A stretch of DNA of 64,000 nt, from assembly GCA_003013855.2 (NCBI GenBank), contig PVNU02002350.1, positions 1 through 64,000 on the forward strand, read 5' to 3'. The position numbers were made by a program, and so were the translations under genes. Source of the DNA: Liriodendron chinense. Taxonomy: Eukaryota; Streptophyta; Magnoliopsida; Magnoliales; Magnoliaceae. Shown here in pieces: positions 42,048 to 53,035 of this stretch. The notes below the pieces were generated by a model. It had not been told where the DNA came from. It saw only the letters and a list, made by a program, of their open reading frames with translations, and made no database searches. The first letter of the stretch is position 1; each line of letters begins with the position of its first letter.

Positions 42048-45000
42048 ATGCCATCGAAGATACAAGCAAATAATGCAGAAAACCCAGGAACCATCAGAAT
42101 GGGAAATTACGCTGAAGTTAAGACAAGTTCAAAGCATCAATCCTCAAAACCATTTAAGGAAAAGACTCCGTCTCCAAGAGCAAGTAGAAGCTTAAAGCTG
42201 CATGACAAGGGTGGTGCCACTTTGAGGCCTGTTGATCGGCCATATATGGATCGATGTTCTGGAATTATAGAGAATGTAGGTGAACGGAATCCAGCTCTAC
42301 TGAAATCTTCAGGGAATTGCCAAAGACAAAGGCCCATGAGGAAGACTATTGAAGATGAAGACGTTGTCAAGTACATGTCAAATCTCCCATGTTATCTTCA
42401 ACGTTCGGAGAAAGCAGACAACATCCAGGAGAAGGCTTTGAACTTTGGTGTTCTCGACTGGGGGCGTCTTGAAAGATGGAAGTATGACCAAAAGCGGGTT
42501 TCAGGTGGAAGAAATGTGCATTCCACATCCAGTAGTGATACCTCATCACCGTTCTCTACTTTTGGATCGTCTACTCAATCGGGTCAAAGTGATAGTGGTT
42601 CTGGCTATCTCATTCAAAGGAAACAATCTCCTTCTTTGAGCAGCAGCCATCTGAAATCGTCCGCGATAGAAGGCCATTATCGGGTATCAGATGGAAAACA
42701 TGCCATACATGATGCGGCTATTCATGATTTGAAATCAGACCCAAAAACAGATGCATTTGTTGGTAGAGTTCTACCGGGGTTAAGGGCCGAAAAGGTTGAC
42801 AGAAAAGAATCAGGTTCAAAGATTGTTACATCAAATTTGAAGAGCTATGATACTTCTTCAGCTTGCACAAAAGGAAAAACAAAAACCAAACAAGGCGAAC
42901 TCAAAAGGAGAGAGCAGTTCCAAGAATCGGCCTTTCAAGTTCCTGATGAAGATGATCCCAAAGCCTATGGTTTCCTTCCAGTCGATTGGTCAGGGTTACC
43001 CCAGCATTCTGATGGCAGAGCCTCCCATTTTCAGGAGCAAAATCCTGAGAACAGCCTGAGGATTGAATCCACTGCATTCAATTATGAACAGCTGACAGAA
43101 GTAAATCGCATGAGCTTTTCAGAAGACTGCCATTTTCAGTTCGCTGGTCTATCTCCAGGTGTTCCGCATTCGTGCCCGTTCCCTTGTAGTTCTCAAGCCA
43201 CTGAATGGTCAGACAGCAGATCAGGTAGTCCTTCTGACGTGCCAAGCACAAAAATTCCGTCAGACAGACGTCGCTCGTTCACAGATTCAGGTGAAACACT
43301 AACCTTTGGATATGGAACTAAAAATGCGGAAGAGAAAGAGTTTACCGCCAAGCCTGTGAATCTATCTGTAGTTCTATCCTATGATGGATTGAGTTTAGAA
43401 GCAAAGGCATCCAAGGAAGCGGCAAGAGATCCATCACCCACTCGTCTTTCAAATGTGGGTTTGAGTAGGATAAACAGAAGTTTCAGTTCTAAAGAGGCTT
43501 TGACACGGCAAGCGAATTCCGCATCATCTGATGCTAAATCTGGTTCAGAAAATTCAAGTAGAGAGAAAGGAAATGCTAGCAGCAGAGCTAAGTCTAGCCC
43601 ATTGAGAAGGCTGCTTGATCCTCTACTGAAGCCCAAGGCATTGAACCGCATTCATTTTGCCGGCCTGCTTTCAGTCCCACCTGCTCACCATGTACATGAA
43701 TTGCCCACATCTACACATGGAGCCTGCAAGCCATCTAATGCAGGGTTCAATTCCTCAACTGGCCCACCTGCGAAGATAAGCATAAATTTCTCAAATTGGG
43801 TGCCGGCTGATGCCCACGGGCCGCTTCAAGATGAGAAACGTTCACCAGCAACCATGCATGCTCTTCTGCAGCTTGCTTGTAAAAATGGGCTGCCTTTATT
43901 TACATTCACGTTCAATGACAGCGACATTCTTGCAGCCACAAAGAAGAAGATATGCACTGGTAAGGATGATTTTGAATGGATTTACACGATGTACTCTGTT
44001 CATGAAGTTAAGAAGAAAAGCAGCGGATGGATGGGCCAAGGAAGTAAGGATAAACGACATGGGTACGTCTCGAATGTTGTTGGTCAGATGAAGGTTTCAG
44101 ACTCTCAATATCCAAAGCCGACCTCTGATGGTTCTGAGGATCATGTCAAGGTGAGAGAGTTTGTTCTATTAGGTGCCGAACTGAGGGCAGCAGCTCATGA
44201 GAATCTTGATTTTCTACCTAACAGTGAGCTTGTGGCCATTATTGTTGAGGCCCCGAATGAGAGCGGCAAAAGCTTTGATGGTAATGAACGAAGTGCTAAT
44301 TCCGGAGATCAATCAGAGGTGGGGCTAGGCGAATTTTTGCCACGAGAGAGATACTCTTGCTACCAAGCTGAAAATCCACAGACTGGGGGAAAGTTAGAAA
44401 GTCGAAGACATTCTAGCATTGTGGTCATACTCCCAAATGGGGTTCACGGGCTGCCGGCTAAAGGAGAGCCATCGCCTCTGATCAATCGATGGAAATCAGG
44501 TGGGTCGTGCGACTGTGGAGGTTGGGACGTGGGCTGCATGCTAACAATTCTCGGTGACCAGGATCGACGAAGGAAGAGCCTAAGCTCATCTGAAGTTTGT
44601 TACTCGTGTGACGAAGCTGACCAAGTTGATCTTTTCATTCAGGTACTAAGGCCAGTGAAGAATGCTAAGATCACATGTGCAAAATGGGGCTCACGTGTAT
44701 AGCATTTGTACTCATAGCCTCATGGTGGATGAGCTGGACCCCAAAGTTGCACATGTGGATTAAAATCCTAACTACTCAAATGGAGGACATCTGGAGTAAA
44801 TGCAAACGATTGGTAGAATTTTTCCAGTCGAATGGTTAGGATCGCCCAGGTGGTGTGACTTCGGGCCATAGTCCATCCATGTGATGTGTCTTGGTTGTTG
44901 CATTTGTATGTCGTGCTAGCTGCGTTAACCCTATCACTTGACACTTCTTTATTGTTGCAGGGAGGAGCTCAGGAAAACAGGCATGTCTTCAGCTTGGCAG

Positions 45001-45248
45001 CTTTCAAGGAAGGGCTATACACAGTCGAATTCAACACATCGATCTCATTGCTACAAGCTTTCTCCATTTGCATCGCGATCATAGATGGTAGAAATCCTGA
45101 CAATCCCTCCAAATTTCATAGCTTGCTGGATGCAAAGGCTTTGCAAGAGCCCAGATCCGTGGAAGATGATAGAATAAAGAGAACACTGGTGGAAGCTCCG
45201 GCAAGTTATGTCCCATTCCCACCTCTATCTCCTGTTGGGAGGGTCTAG
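42048..45248 (+). CDS. DUF3527 domain-containing protein, 960 residues
   Basis: Two coding exons: 42048-44642 and 44961-45248. The intron is phase 0, 318 bp, with donor CAG|GTACTA and acceptor TTGTTGCAG. Conserved blocks are YMSNLPCYLQR and GVLDWGRLERWKY (about residues 109-146), a Ser-rich low-complexity stretch (about 155-220), and SSPLRRLLDPLLKPKA (about 515-530). The C-terminal DUF3527 domain runs from MHALLQLACKNGLPLF (about 603) through SCDCGGWDVGCML (about 820) to GGAQENRHVFSLAAFKEGLY after the splice, ending PFPPLSPVGRV. No signal peptide or membrane segment is visible. DUF3527 proteins are plant-specific and, to my knowledge, of unproven function. The sequence is intact with no odd codon use. 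The first ATG of the long frame was taken as start; the 5' leader is spliced. Confidence 0.92.
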
Positions 45249-45720
45249 TTCTTTCTGATTCAAGGCATATAGAGAGCTATCTTATAGTGGGCCTGGTATG
45301 ATCATCAGTCACTAGTTGCCAAAGCAGCAAGATCTAGCCATTCCTCCGTTCAGACTCCTGCAGTGAATGTGCCTCAGCCCAAAATCAGGCCAGTCCACCC
45401 ATCAGTTGGGCCCACTTAAACATAGAAGTGGATGATTACAAAACATATGACCAGTGGTCCACATTCAGAATGCATGTGCAACCATGTAGTGGCTGGAGTG
45501 GCCTGATTTTTGGCCTAGGGTACATTGGCCGCAAAGCTTGTCCTGACAAACGGCCCAAATCTCTCACACATGTCATGTGGACACGTGTGAGGAGCTCATG
45601 ATAAGAATACAGATGAGATGGCACCATTCTATTTTTGTATCTATAGAACATACAGTGATAGAATCAACCCATGCATGGAGCAAATAAACTTTGTATCCAA
45701 TAGTAGTTTGTGATTAATGG
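45249..45720 (+). other. 3' UTR of the DUF3527 gene with a foldback MITE
   Basis: AATAAA at 45683-45688, about 435 bp after the stop, is a good poly(A) signal. A small inverted repeat at about 45379-45513 (CAAAATCAGGCCAGTCCA against AAAAATCAGGCCACTCCA) lies in the UTR and could form a hairpin in the mRNA. Confidence 0.55.
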
Positions 45721-46117
45721 AGTAGAAAGATCTACAGTTTCTTTTATGCCCTCTTAACCAGCCGGCTGTTTTTAGCTTGTGAGCTTTGAGAGGTAATGAT
45801 GAATCAGGCAGTCGTCAGGTGGGACCCACCTTCATATGGGCCACGTACGTTGAATGTATATAAGCCGTTCAGGTTTTCTGCACCCTCTCTCTCTCATATG
45901 CATGTGCCCCAACTGGTTAGCGGGCCAATCTGATTTTAGGGCTAGGGCATGTTCACAATGGGCCTCACTTGATGAATGGCGGGGATATCATGTGCATGCT
46001 CTGAATCACCTCAATACTTGATTATTATCATACTACCATTATCAAAACTAGGGAAAGTGGCACGCCCAATGCACACGCAGAGAGGATTGGGGAGAGAAGT
46101 CACCCAAAAGAAGGGGT

Positions 46118-46163
<46 letters not shown>

Positions 46164-46784
46164 ACTCATGGTTTCAATTTTGTGCGCCCATCTGCAAGTT
46201 TTCCTATATTGGTCCTGGATAAGCTGTAGGTCTATTTTGATTTTAGGCTAATGGTTTAACATGAGTCAACACAATAGTGGATTTTACACTGTTACCGTTT
46301 GCCCCTAGAGTCTTTGTTGCATGATCTTCTTATTAATGCATTTCGTGTGGGTTGCAAGTAAGAGAATGAGAAGCTCGAGCAGGCTACTCGCATTAAAATA
46401 AATAAATAAATAAAAAGAAATAAAGAAAAGGAAACTGAAAAGATGCTTGTTTGAATTAAAGCTGTTGCAGCGAGCCGTTATACCTTGTTGGTAGAGGTCC
46501 TAAGTTCAAGTACCCATTGTGCAAGTGTGTGTAGGGTTTGAGTGCATGTAAATAAATAAACCGTTGCAGGCTATTTGCAGGTTTTTTTTAATATTTTCCC
46601 AATACCCTTCGAATATTTAAAATTCAAAAAACGAGTCCAAAAGCTTGTTAAAGATCTTTCAACCCTAGGTTTGAAAACTGTGTTATAAAATTTTCAACTC
46701 AAAAGGTTTGAAAATGGTGTCAAGACGAGATACGGGTTGCCTGTGCTCCCGGGAACATGAGCTTCCCCGTGATCAGAAGCTGTG
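45721..46784. other. Intergenic DNA
   Basis: It contains a compound GT/GA microsatellite (about 46119-46162) and a relic of the 3' UTR MITE family near 45925 (GGCCAATCTGATTTTAGGG). The SINE listed separately also lies here. No gene. Confidence 0.5.
46471..46560 (+). mobile_element. tRNA-derived SINE, copy 2 (short)
   Basis: A-box-like TACCTTGTTGGTAGAGG, B-box-like AAGTTCAAGTACCC, then GTGTGTAGGGTTTGAGTGC and an AAATAAATAAA tail. It is flanked by CTGTTGCAG (46462-46470) and CCGTTGCAG (46561-46569), a 9-bp duplication with one mismatch. Confidence 0.7.
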
Positions 46785-46985
46785 TGAGGCCCACAGAGAT
46801 GCCTGTGACATATCCGCTCCATCCATCAATTTTGCAAGACCACAATAGGGCAGGAGTTTGAAATTCAGGCAGATCCAAAATTCATGTGGGCCATACCATA
46901 AAAAACAGTGGGGATTGAATCCCCACCATTGGAAGCTTTGTGGGGGCCACATAAGTTTTGTATCAGGATGATTTTTGTGCCTGCA
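46785..46985. mobile_element. Foldback-family left half
   Basis: GAGGCCCACAGAGATGCC, CCGCTCCATCCATCAATTTT, and GATTGAATCCCCACCATTGG. The right half is missing. Confidence 0.55.
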
Positions 46986-48368
46986 GTTTTCTATAAAACC
47001 TGTTTTGGGATCTGGAGTGTCTGGGCTGCACGGTTTTCCAGTCCAACAATGGAACTGATTGTTTGGACAGGACCATCAGCCGTTATTCTGGCCGATTTTC
47101 TAATGTAATCAAGGCTACCTGGAAGACTTGGATGAGTCTTTACCCGACTTGACTCGATACTTAATAATTGTTGGTTGACCCAATGAGTCATGCTGAGTCA
47201 AGATCGAGAAATGCTGCCAACCGAGTTTCATGAGTGACTTGGCTCAAAATCTCATCGTCTCAGGTTGTGTTACGAGTCGAGCTGCCGAGTTTTAGAACTA
47301 GGGAATATATGCAGGAACAAGTGTGGTGCACCACTCATCAGGCTAGCTGAATGTGTACCTCGAACATGGACCACCGTTGGCAGTTGCCCCCACCTGATGA
47401 GTGGACCACCCTAGCTCTTGCATATATTCATTTCCATGGTAGGGTTCACGTTATGCACTGCACAGATGTCCTGCATGGTCCCCTCTGCATTGCTCTTATT
47501 TGCTATGCATCATTTGAAAATAGGAGTGTCTAATTCAAAATTCAAACGAGCGAATGGCATGCGTCCATGACCACTGACATTTAGTGGGCCCCACATTTTT
47601 TTAAATTTTAAAAACAGATGAATCCCCAAGCTTGCTATTTTGTTTCCTCGTCCCAATTATGAGGTGTGCTTATAAGGCTTTCTCACACCCATACCATCTA
47701 ACTCAAGTGGGGATTGAATTCATAGGATCACCCACCTGGTATTACATGCATTTTCAGTTCTGACAAGTGGGGTCCATGAATCAATAATACAGACCATTGG
47801 TCTGTTGCACCAACCCAACATGGATGGACCACAATGCCAGACACATCAAAAGGTTGGAATCATTGGCACGCAATGGAAACATATGTCCCACTTGCCCGAA
47901 CTGCAAAACCCGAGCCGCATCTGCATTTGTGGACCCGTCAGATCCGATCTGAGGTCTTGATCACCAAACGGCGAGCAATTGGACCCGAAAAGCAATCCAA
48001 CTGTTGGCCAACAAAAAGAATGGTTAGAGAAGTGGTCCACATACAACCCGAAAAACTCACTAGTTGGATGGTCAGAGTTATCTAAGCACTTCGATTTTTG
48101 GCCTGTAGCATTGACATAACGGTCCGGCAAATCAATAGTCCTGATCGCCAGATGTGTTTGCTGCGAGGGGGGAGAATGCATAGGACTTCCATACAGAAAC
48201 CTAGAACTAAAAGATTCCTCTATCAAGCCACACCCATAATGCAAACATGCACCACATGAAATTGGGACACTAACAAACATGTCCAGATAACAAACACACA
48301 AAAAAGAGACTTTATAAAAACAAAAGATTGAATCTCGATATGTTACCGTTACAATCGAAATGCAAACC
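46986..48368. other. Intergenic DNA between the DUF3527 and UVR/SnoaL genes
   Basis: It contains a decayed ACTCGACTC-rich MITE (about 47115-47300) and GTGGGGTCCATG-type phrases, with no coding signal. The 3' UTR of the minus-strand gene at 48369 must extend into its right end. Confidence 0.45.
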
Positions 48369-48911
48369 TCAAAGGTCAACGTGTGATGCATGGTGGATAC
48401 ACATAAACCACTGCCCGTCGACCCTCTCAAACACGTTCGTTGCGACCTGTTTTCCCCAACTGCTGCCTTTCGTCTTAACCACTTCCATGCATGTCACATA
48501 CCCGACATCGCCTTTGACATGGACTTCGATGTTCTTCAAATCAATGTGGATTGGGAACTCGTAGTCAGCCCCCAACACAAGCTCCCAGCTCCCCATGACC
48601 AGATCATAACCGGAAATCCCACCCGCGCCGGGGTGCACGCAGAAGACATTATCCCCTTTCGTCCAGATGGCATGCATGGCTGCCAAATCACCGTTCTTGA
48701 ACGCATTGTAGAAACGGGCATTTACGGAAAGGATGGAGGCTTTGCTGTCCTCATGGAGGACACGGAGGCTGTCTCGGATCTTTGCTGCTCGGGCGTAGTT
48801 CTCTTCCTCAATGGCTCTCTGTAAGTCCTGCTCTAAGGTCTGCTCATCCAAGATCACGCCTTCTCCGCTTAGAATTCCCTCTGAGTCTCCGCTTTTTACT
48901 CGCAGCCGACT
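48369..48911 (-). CDS. UVR-motif plus SnoaL/NTF2-like protein, main exon
   Basis: The minus-strand frame reads SRLRVKSGDSEG onward to the TGA at 48369 (about 180 residues). A UVR-type helical motif (LEQDLQRAIEEENYARAAKIRDSL) is followed by a SnoaL/NTF2-like fold. That fold includes VNARFYNAFKNGDLAAM, a cone-fold signature VFCVHPGAGGISGYD, and FERVDGQWFMCIHHASHV near the end. The acceptor is CATTCACAG (exon from 48911) or the AG two bases later (exon from 48909). From memory this resembles Arabidopsis At3g09250-type proteins, predicted plastid proteins of unknown activity. The frame is intact. UVR motifs mediate protein contacts in UvrB and Clp-related proteins; a partner cannot be named here. 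Confidence 0.85.
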   Translation of the reverse strand, partial: SRLRVKSGDSEGILSGEGVILDEQTLEQDLQRAIEEENYARAAKIRDSLRVLHEDSKASILSVNARFYNAFKNGDLAAMHAIWTKGDNVFCVHPGAGGISGYDLVMGSWELVLGADYEFPIHIDLKNIEVHVKGDVGYVTCMEVVKTKGSSWGKQVATNVFERVDGQWFMCIHHASHVDL

Positions 48912-50208
48912 CTGTGAATGCAAGTGGGCCATTTCATGATGGGGCGCTGCACTGGATAAATACCAAATTAGGCTAATGTAAGAGAAATCATCTACACTGA
49001 TCGAAGATTGTGGGTCCCAATAAATCAGACTGTCTGATTTTCCTGATTAGTCCAATCTCCACAAAGTGGGGCCCATGGTTAGGTGATCCAGACTGTTTGT
49101 CTAATTGAGAAGGCCCAAAAACCTCACAGATGGAAATATCCCAAACCTCCTAACCGTCAAACTACAAACATCACAAGAAAGAAACTGTCAAGAAAACGGC
49201 TAACCATGAGATCTTCCAATCTGGAAGACTCTCGGAGCATTCCCCATCCATGGTAGGGCCCAGCCGAGCAATAGTACAGATGACCGAAACATGGTCCCAC
49301 TTGTATAGTAGGCAGGCATCAGGAGACAATTGCTTCTGGAGAAATCGATCTAATATTTGGGTTTTTAAATTGGAACAAGAACTAAGTTTTGCACCATTCG
49401 TTGTAGAACTCTGAAGGGAATGCTTATCAAAACACAACTACTCTTTAAAAGACAAAAACAACTGAGTGTGCTATATAGCGAACAAACACCGGCAAATGGA
49501 TGGATACAAGTTTAGATCGCTTGACATGGCCAGTAAATAGACAAGTAGGTAATGAACTGAAACGAACACAAGTAAATAGACGAAGCTGACATAGCAAGTG
49601 AAACAAGAAAAGAGAGCAAGGATAGACTATTTGAAGCAGAGATATCATACAAGATTGCAATGCCAGCTATCTCATGAGCTTTTCAAGTCCGCATGCACAT
49701 GCGGGAGCCATGCATCAGGTGAACCAATAATGTAGATGGCTTGGTCAGTCAACTCATCAGGTGGGCCTGGGCTAGGCATACAAAAAACAATGGTGGATGA
49801 TCACCTACAACCAGTTGTAGGTTAACCCGCAACCCATTTTCACAACTCATTTTAACAATTGGAAGGGGAGAATTGGAAGCAAACTGTAAAGGTCTTACAA
49901 AAAAGGGCTCTGGATTAACCTGCGAGTTATGGTTCCAAATAACCACCACTAGGTCCTACAAAAAATGTTATGATATGATTTGTGATTTGATGCGATTCAA
50001 TCCCTATTACAGTTTGTGATACAATGATAGTTTTGACAACAGTGGTGAGGTGTGCACAGAGAGGCACTCATGATCTAAGCAATGCTCTATATGTTATATA
50101 GGGATTTCACATATGATCGTGATCTCACAATAGTGCCGTGGAGAAGCATATGATGGCAACAGCAACAAACGAATAAAAGAAAATTTACAACAAACAAAGC
50201 ATACTTAC

Positions 50209-50429
50209 ATTCTCGGTGGCCAATGTCGTGGCCACAAATGGACTGGGTGGTGCCATGATGAGCATTGGATCCTTTGTGTCGCCAAAATTGAATCACGTTG
50301 TTTAGAGGCAGGAGGAGAATGAACAAAGCGGCCAAAATTATGTATGCACGAGTATGACATTCTGGTAAAGCTCCCAGTGTTGAACAATGTTTCCCTGGAA
50401 GATGTAGCAGTTGCAATAAACTCAGGCAT
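50209..50429 (-). CDS. Candidate first exon of the UVR/SnoaL gene (transit peptide)
   Basis: The frame from ATG 50429 is rich in Ser, Thr, Arg and His and nearly free of acidic residues (FIATATSSRETLFNTGSFTR is typical), as plastid transit peptides are. It ends at donor AT|GTAAGT (50209/50208), phase 2. This matches the downstream acceptor at 48909, giving a 253-residue protein. The intron would be 1.3 kb. Another frame across the same donor (MAPPSPFVATTLATEN, phase 0) fits the acceptor at 48911 and cannot be excluded. Confidence 0.4.
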
Positions 50430-50861
50430 CAAGATAGTACTACAGAAAACAAGAAAGATGGAACTACCGGCATGGTTTTAAGACTCGGACAGGATTGATA
50501 GGACTTATCCGAGTCAATTCAGATTCACTACTACCCAATCCAGTTTGATTCCACACCCCCGACTTGGGTGGATACACCCCCTGACTCAGGGAGTAGCGAC
50601 TTGATTCAAGATGGAATCAGTCAATCCAAGTCACTGAGTCTAAAATCCATGACTGCAGGATACAAACGGGAGTTGGGCACACTACCAAGCCAAGCCCATT
50701 TAAAATCAAAAGCAAAGTACATTTTGGGAAGTAGAGGGTATATGGGTGCTATACAAAGATATTTTGGTTATTCATTCCCACACTCATCTTAGTGCTTCAC
50801 ATTGGGAGCAGATGGATGTGAAACACTTGTCCTGACTAATGTTCGGAAACTTGACCGAGTA

Positions 50862-50899
<38 letters not shown>

Positions 50900-51014
50900 C
50901 GAAGAATCCATTTATACCTCTAACATATGTAATGCGGACACCATTTTCTAAAAATTTTGATGCCCAATGCCTGTATTAGACATGTTTAGAAGATGCATAT
51001 TGACATAGTTGATA
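50430..51014. other. Upstream region of the UVR/SnoaL gene
   Basis: It contains a MITE with ends TTTTAAGACTCGG and, inverted, ATTTTAGACTCAG (about 50473-50653), and a 30-A run (about 50866-50896). The promoter of the leftward-reading gene should lie here; no TATA box is convincing. Confidence 0.5.
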
Positions 51015-51023
51015 GTAGAAACC

Positions 51024-52208
51024 CATGGTGTCCCGTAGCGGTATCGGTGGGCATAACGGTGCCCACCGTTTCCGATACGGATACGGGCCGTATCAGCCGA
51101 TACGGCCCCCGTAATGGTCCAATTTTTTATTTTTTTTTGCCAAAAAATTCTAAAAAAATATGGATTAAATCCAGAAAATTCTAAACATCCCAAATATGCA
51201 TTCATTTATAATTTTGAACATGTTTATGGTGGTGAAGCGGTTTACTCTTTGGTTAGAAAGCTGTATCGGGCTGTCTGATGAATTTATGAAGCTGATAACC
51301 TGGAATTAACTGCAAAACTTATAAATTCAAATTTCTAACTGTCTATTATAAGTAACATATATTATCCAACCTTTAAACCAGAATTTTTTTTTGAAAAAAA
51401 ATGAATTTCTCTAATTTTTAAAATTATTCCGAAATTAATCTGAAATTGATGCAACTATTGTTTAAATTGATTCCATAATATATACAAATGTAACAAGACA
51501 TTAATGTAAACACAACCAATGCATTGACAAAGTAAAACAAGCAAGAGAGTTGAGAAATATTCTAGTTTTGACTGAATGAGTATCCTCCAATGCAGTTTTG
51601 ACTATTGAACTTCAACGCAATGCAAGCTATCCTATATGACCTAGATCAATATGAAGATTCAATAAAATCTAGAAAATAACTAACTGGACTCAACAAACTA
51701 TGACCCCTACGCAAAATTGGAACGCGGGTCGAGTTGCGCGGTGTGCTCGCCGGGGGTGCAGGGGGCGGCGCGCCCCTGCCCGAGGTTTGGGGCGGAGCGC
51801 CCGAAAGCCCAACGGTTTTTTTTTTTTTTTTTTAGGGAGGAGAAACAAGAAGAAAATCGAAAAAAAAAAAGTCATTTTTTTCTACAAAATGAGGACTCTT
51901 GTGTGTCTAACCAATATAGTAAAATAGGCTGATCTGCAAACACTGATTTTTAGCAAAAGAATAGATTAGAAAAGAAATGGGATAAGAAAAGTGTGAAAAA
52001 ATAAAAAAACATCAGATTTATATAAAATAAAAAAAAATCCGTTTTCCGACCGTTACGGGGGGCGTAACGGCCGTTTTGGGGCGTAACGGCCGTTACGGGC
52101 CAAAAATTTGGGGGTCCCCGTTTTGGACCCCGTATCGCGTAACGGCTTCGGCCGTTTTCGTTACGTATCGGCTGATATGGCCGATACGTAACTATTTTGG
52201 CCTACCTT
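51024..52208. mobile_element. Mutator-like non-autonomous element with perfect 9-bp duplication
   Basis: It is flanked by GTAGAAACC at 51015-51023 and 52209-52217. Ends are CATGGTGTCCCGTAGCGG and, inverted, AAGGTAGGCCAAAATAG. Subterminal regions are full of GTATCGGCCGATACGG- and CGTAACGGCCGTTACGG-type palindromes. A strikingly GC-rich stretch (51722-51812) sits in an AT-rich interior. No transposase frame. Related text lies near 55790. Confidence 0.78.
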
Positions 52209-53035
52209 GTAGAAACCATAACTTATCTTTTATTCAGGTGATTTATATAGTTATAATGTTTTGCTAGTTATGTAGATGTGTTTTTGTACATCTTAAGCAC
52301 TTATGAACTATAACGTGTATAACAATAAATTTTCACGTTGTTATGTAGCCATATTGACATCTCAGGCCGCTTGGATTTACAACATCATCATGTCTCACAA
52401 CCTGGTCTCCATGTCCAAATATGCAACTCAGGCGTGTCGGGTCAGGTTGGGGTCAACCTGAGCCCAACACAACCTGAATTCCAACCCAAGGTGTCCAATC
52501 GAAACCAAACTGAATTCCTCTATACTCAATCCAACCCAAATAAATGAGATTATTCCCAAATCCAATCACAATCTAACCTGACCCAAATTTGCCTTACACA
52601 AGCCCAACCTGATTTCAAATCTGGCTGTTTTTTCCAATCCGAACCCAACCCAAGGACCTCAAATGACAACCCAACCCAAACTCAGGTGTGGTCAGTTGAA
52701 ATGTAAGCACAAGTGTGTCCATGTTACATGGCGTTTAATGCAGCATCCTAAAAACCGAGAGAACTCAATTAAATGCTTAGAGAACTACATAGGTGTTATC
52801 TACTTCTCATGCTTTTGATGTAGTCAACCAAGAATTTGTTATATTTCTACAAAATCGTGACCAGAACTTTAGATTTACTTTGATGTGACGGAAACTTGAA
52901 ATGTAAGCACCCATGGGCACCAGCAAATAGTAAGAGAAACAATAGTAAAACCTACTCTCATAAACACGTGAAGCTACATATATGCTAAATAACCAATAAT
53001 CTACCCACATGGACATAAACAAAAGATTCCCTACA
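52209..53035. other. Intergenic DNA with hAT-like MITE relic
   Basis: 52430-52690 is rich in AACCCAACCC/GGTCAGGTTGGGG text related to 23936-24172. No gene. Confidence 0.5.

Noticed and set aside
43379..43651. Minus-strand frame opposite DUF3527
   Set aside because: Shadow of the long plus-strand coding exon.
47846..48430. 194-codon minus-strand frame overlapping the UVR/SnoaL gene end
   Set aside because: It overlaps the real coding exon in another frame and continues into non-coding DNA; composition is unlike a conserved protein.
48390..48824. 144-codon plus-strand frame
   Set aside because: It is the antisense shadow of the UVR/SnoaL exon.
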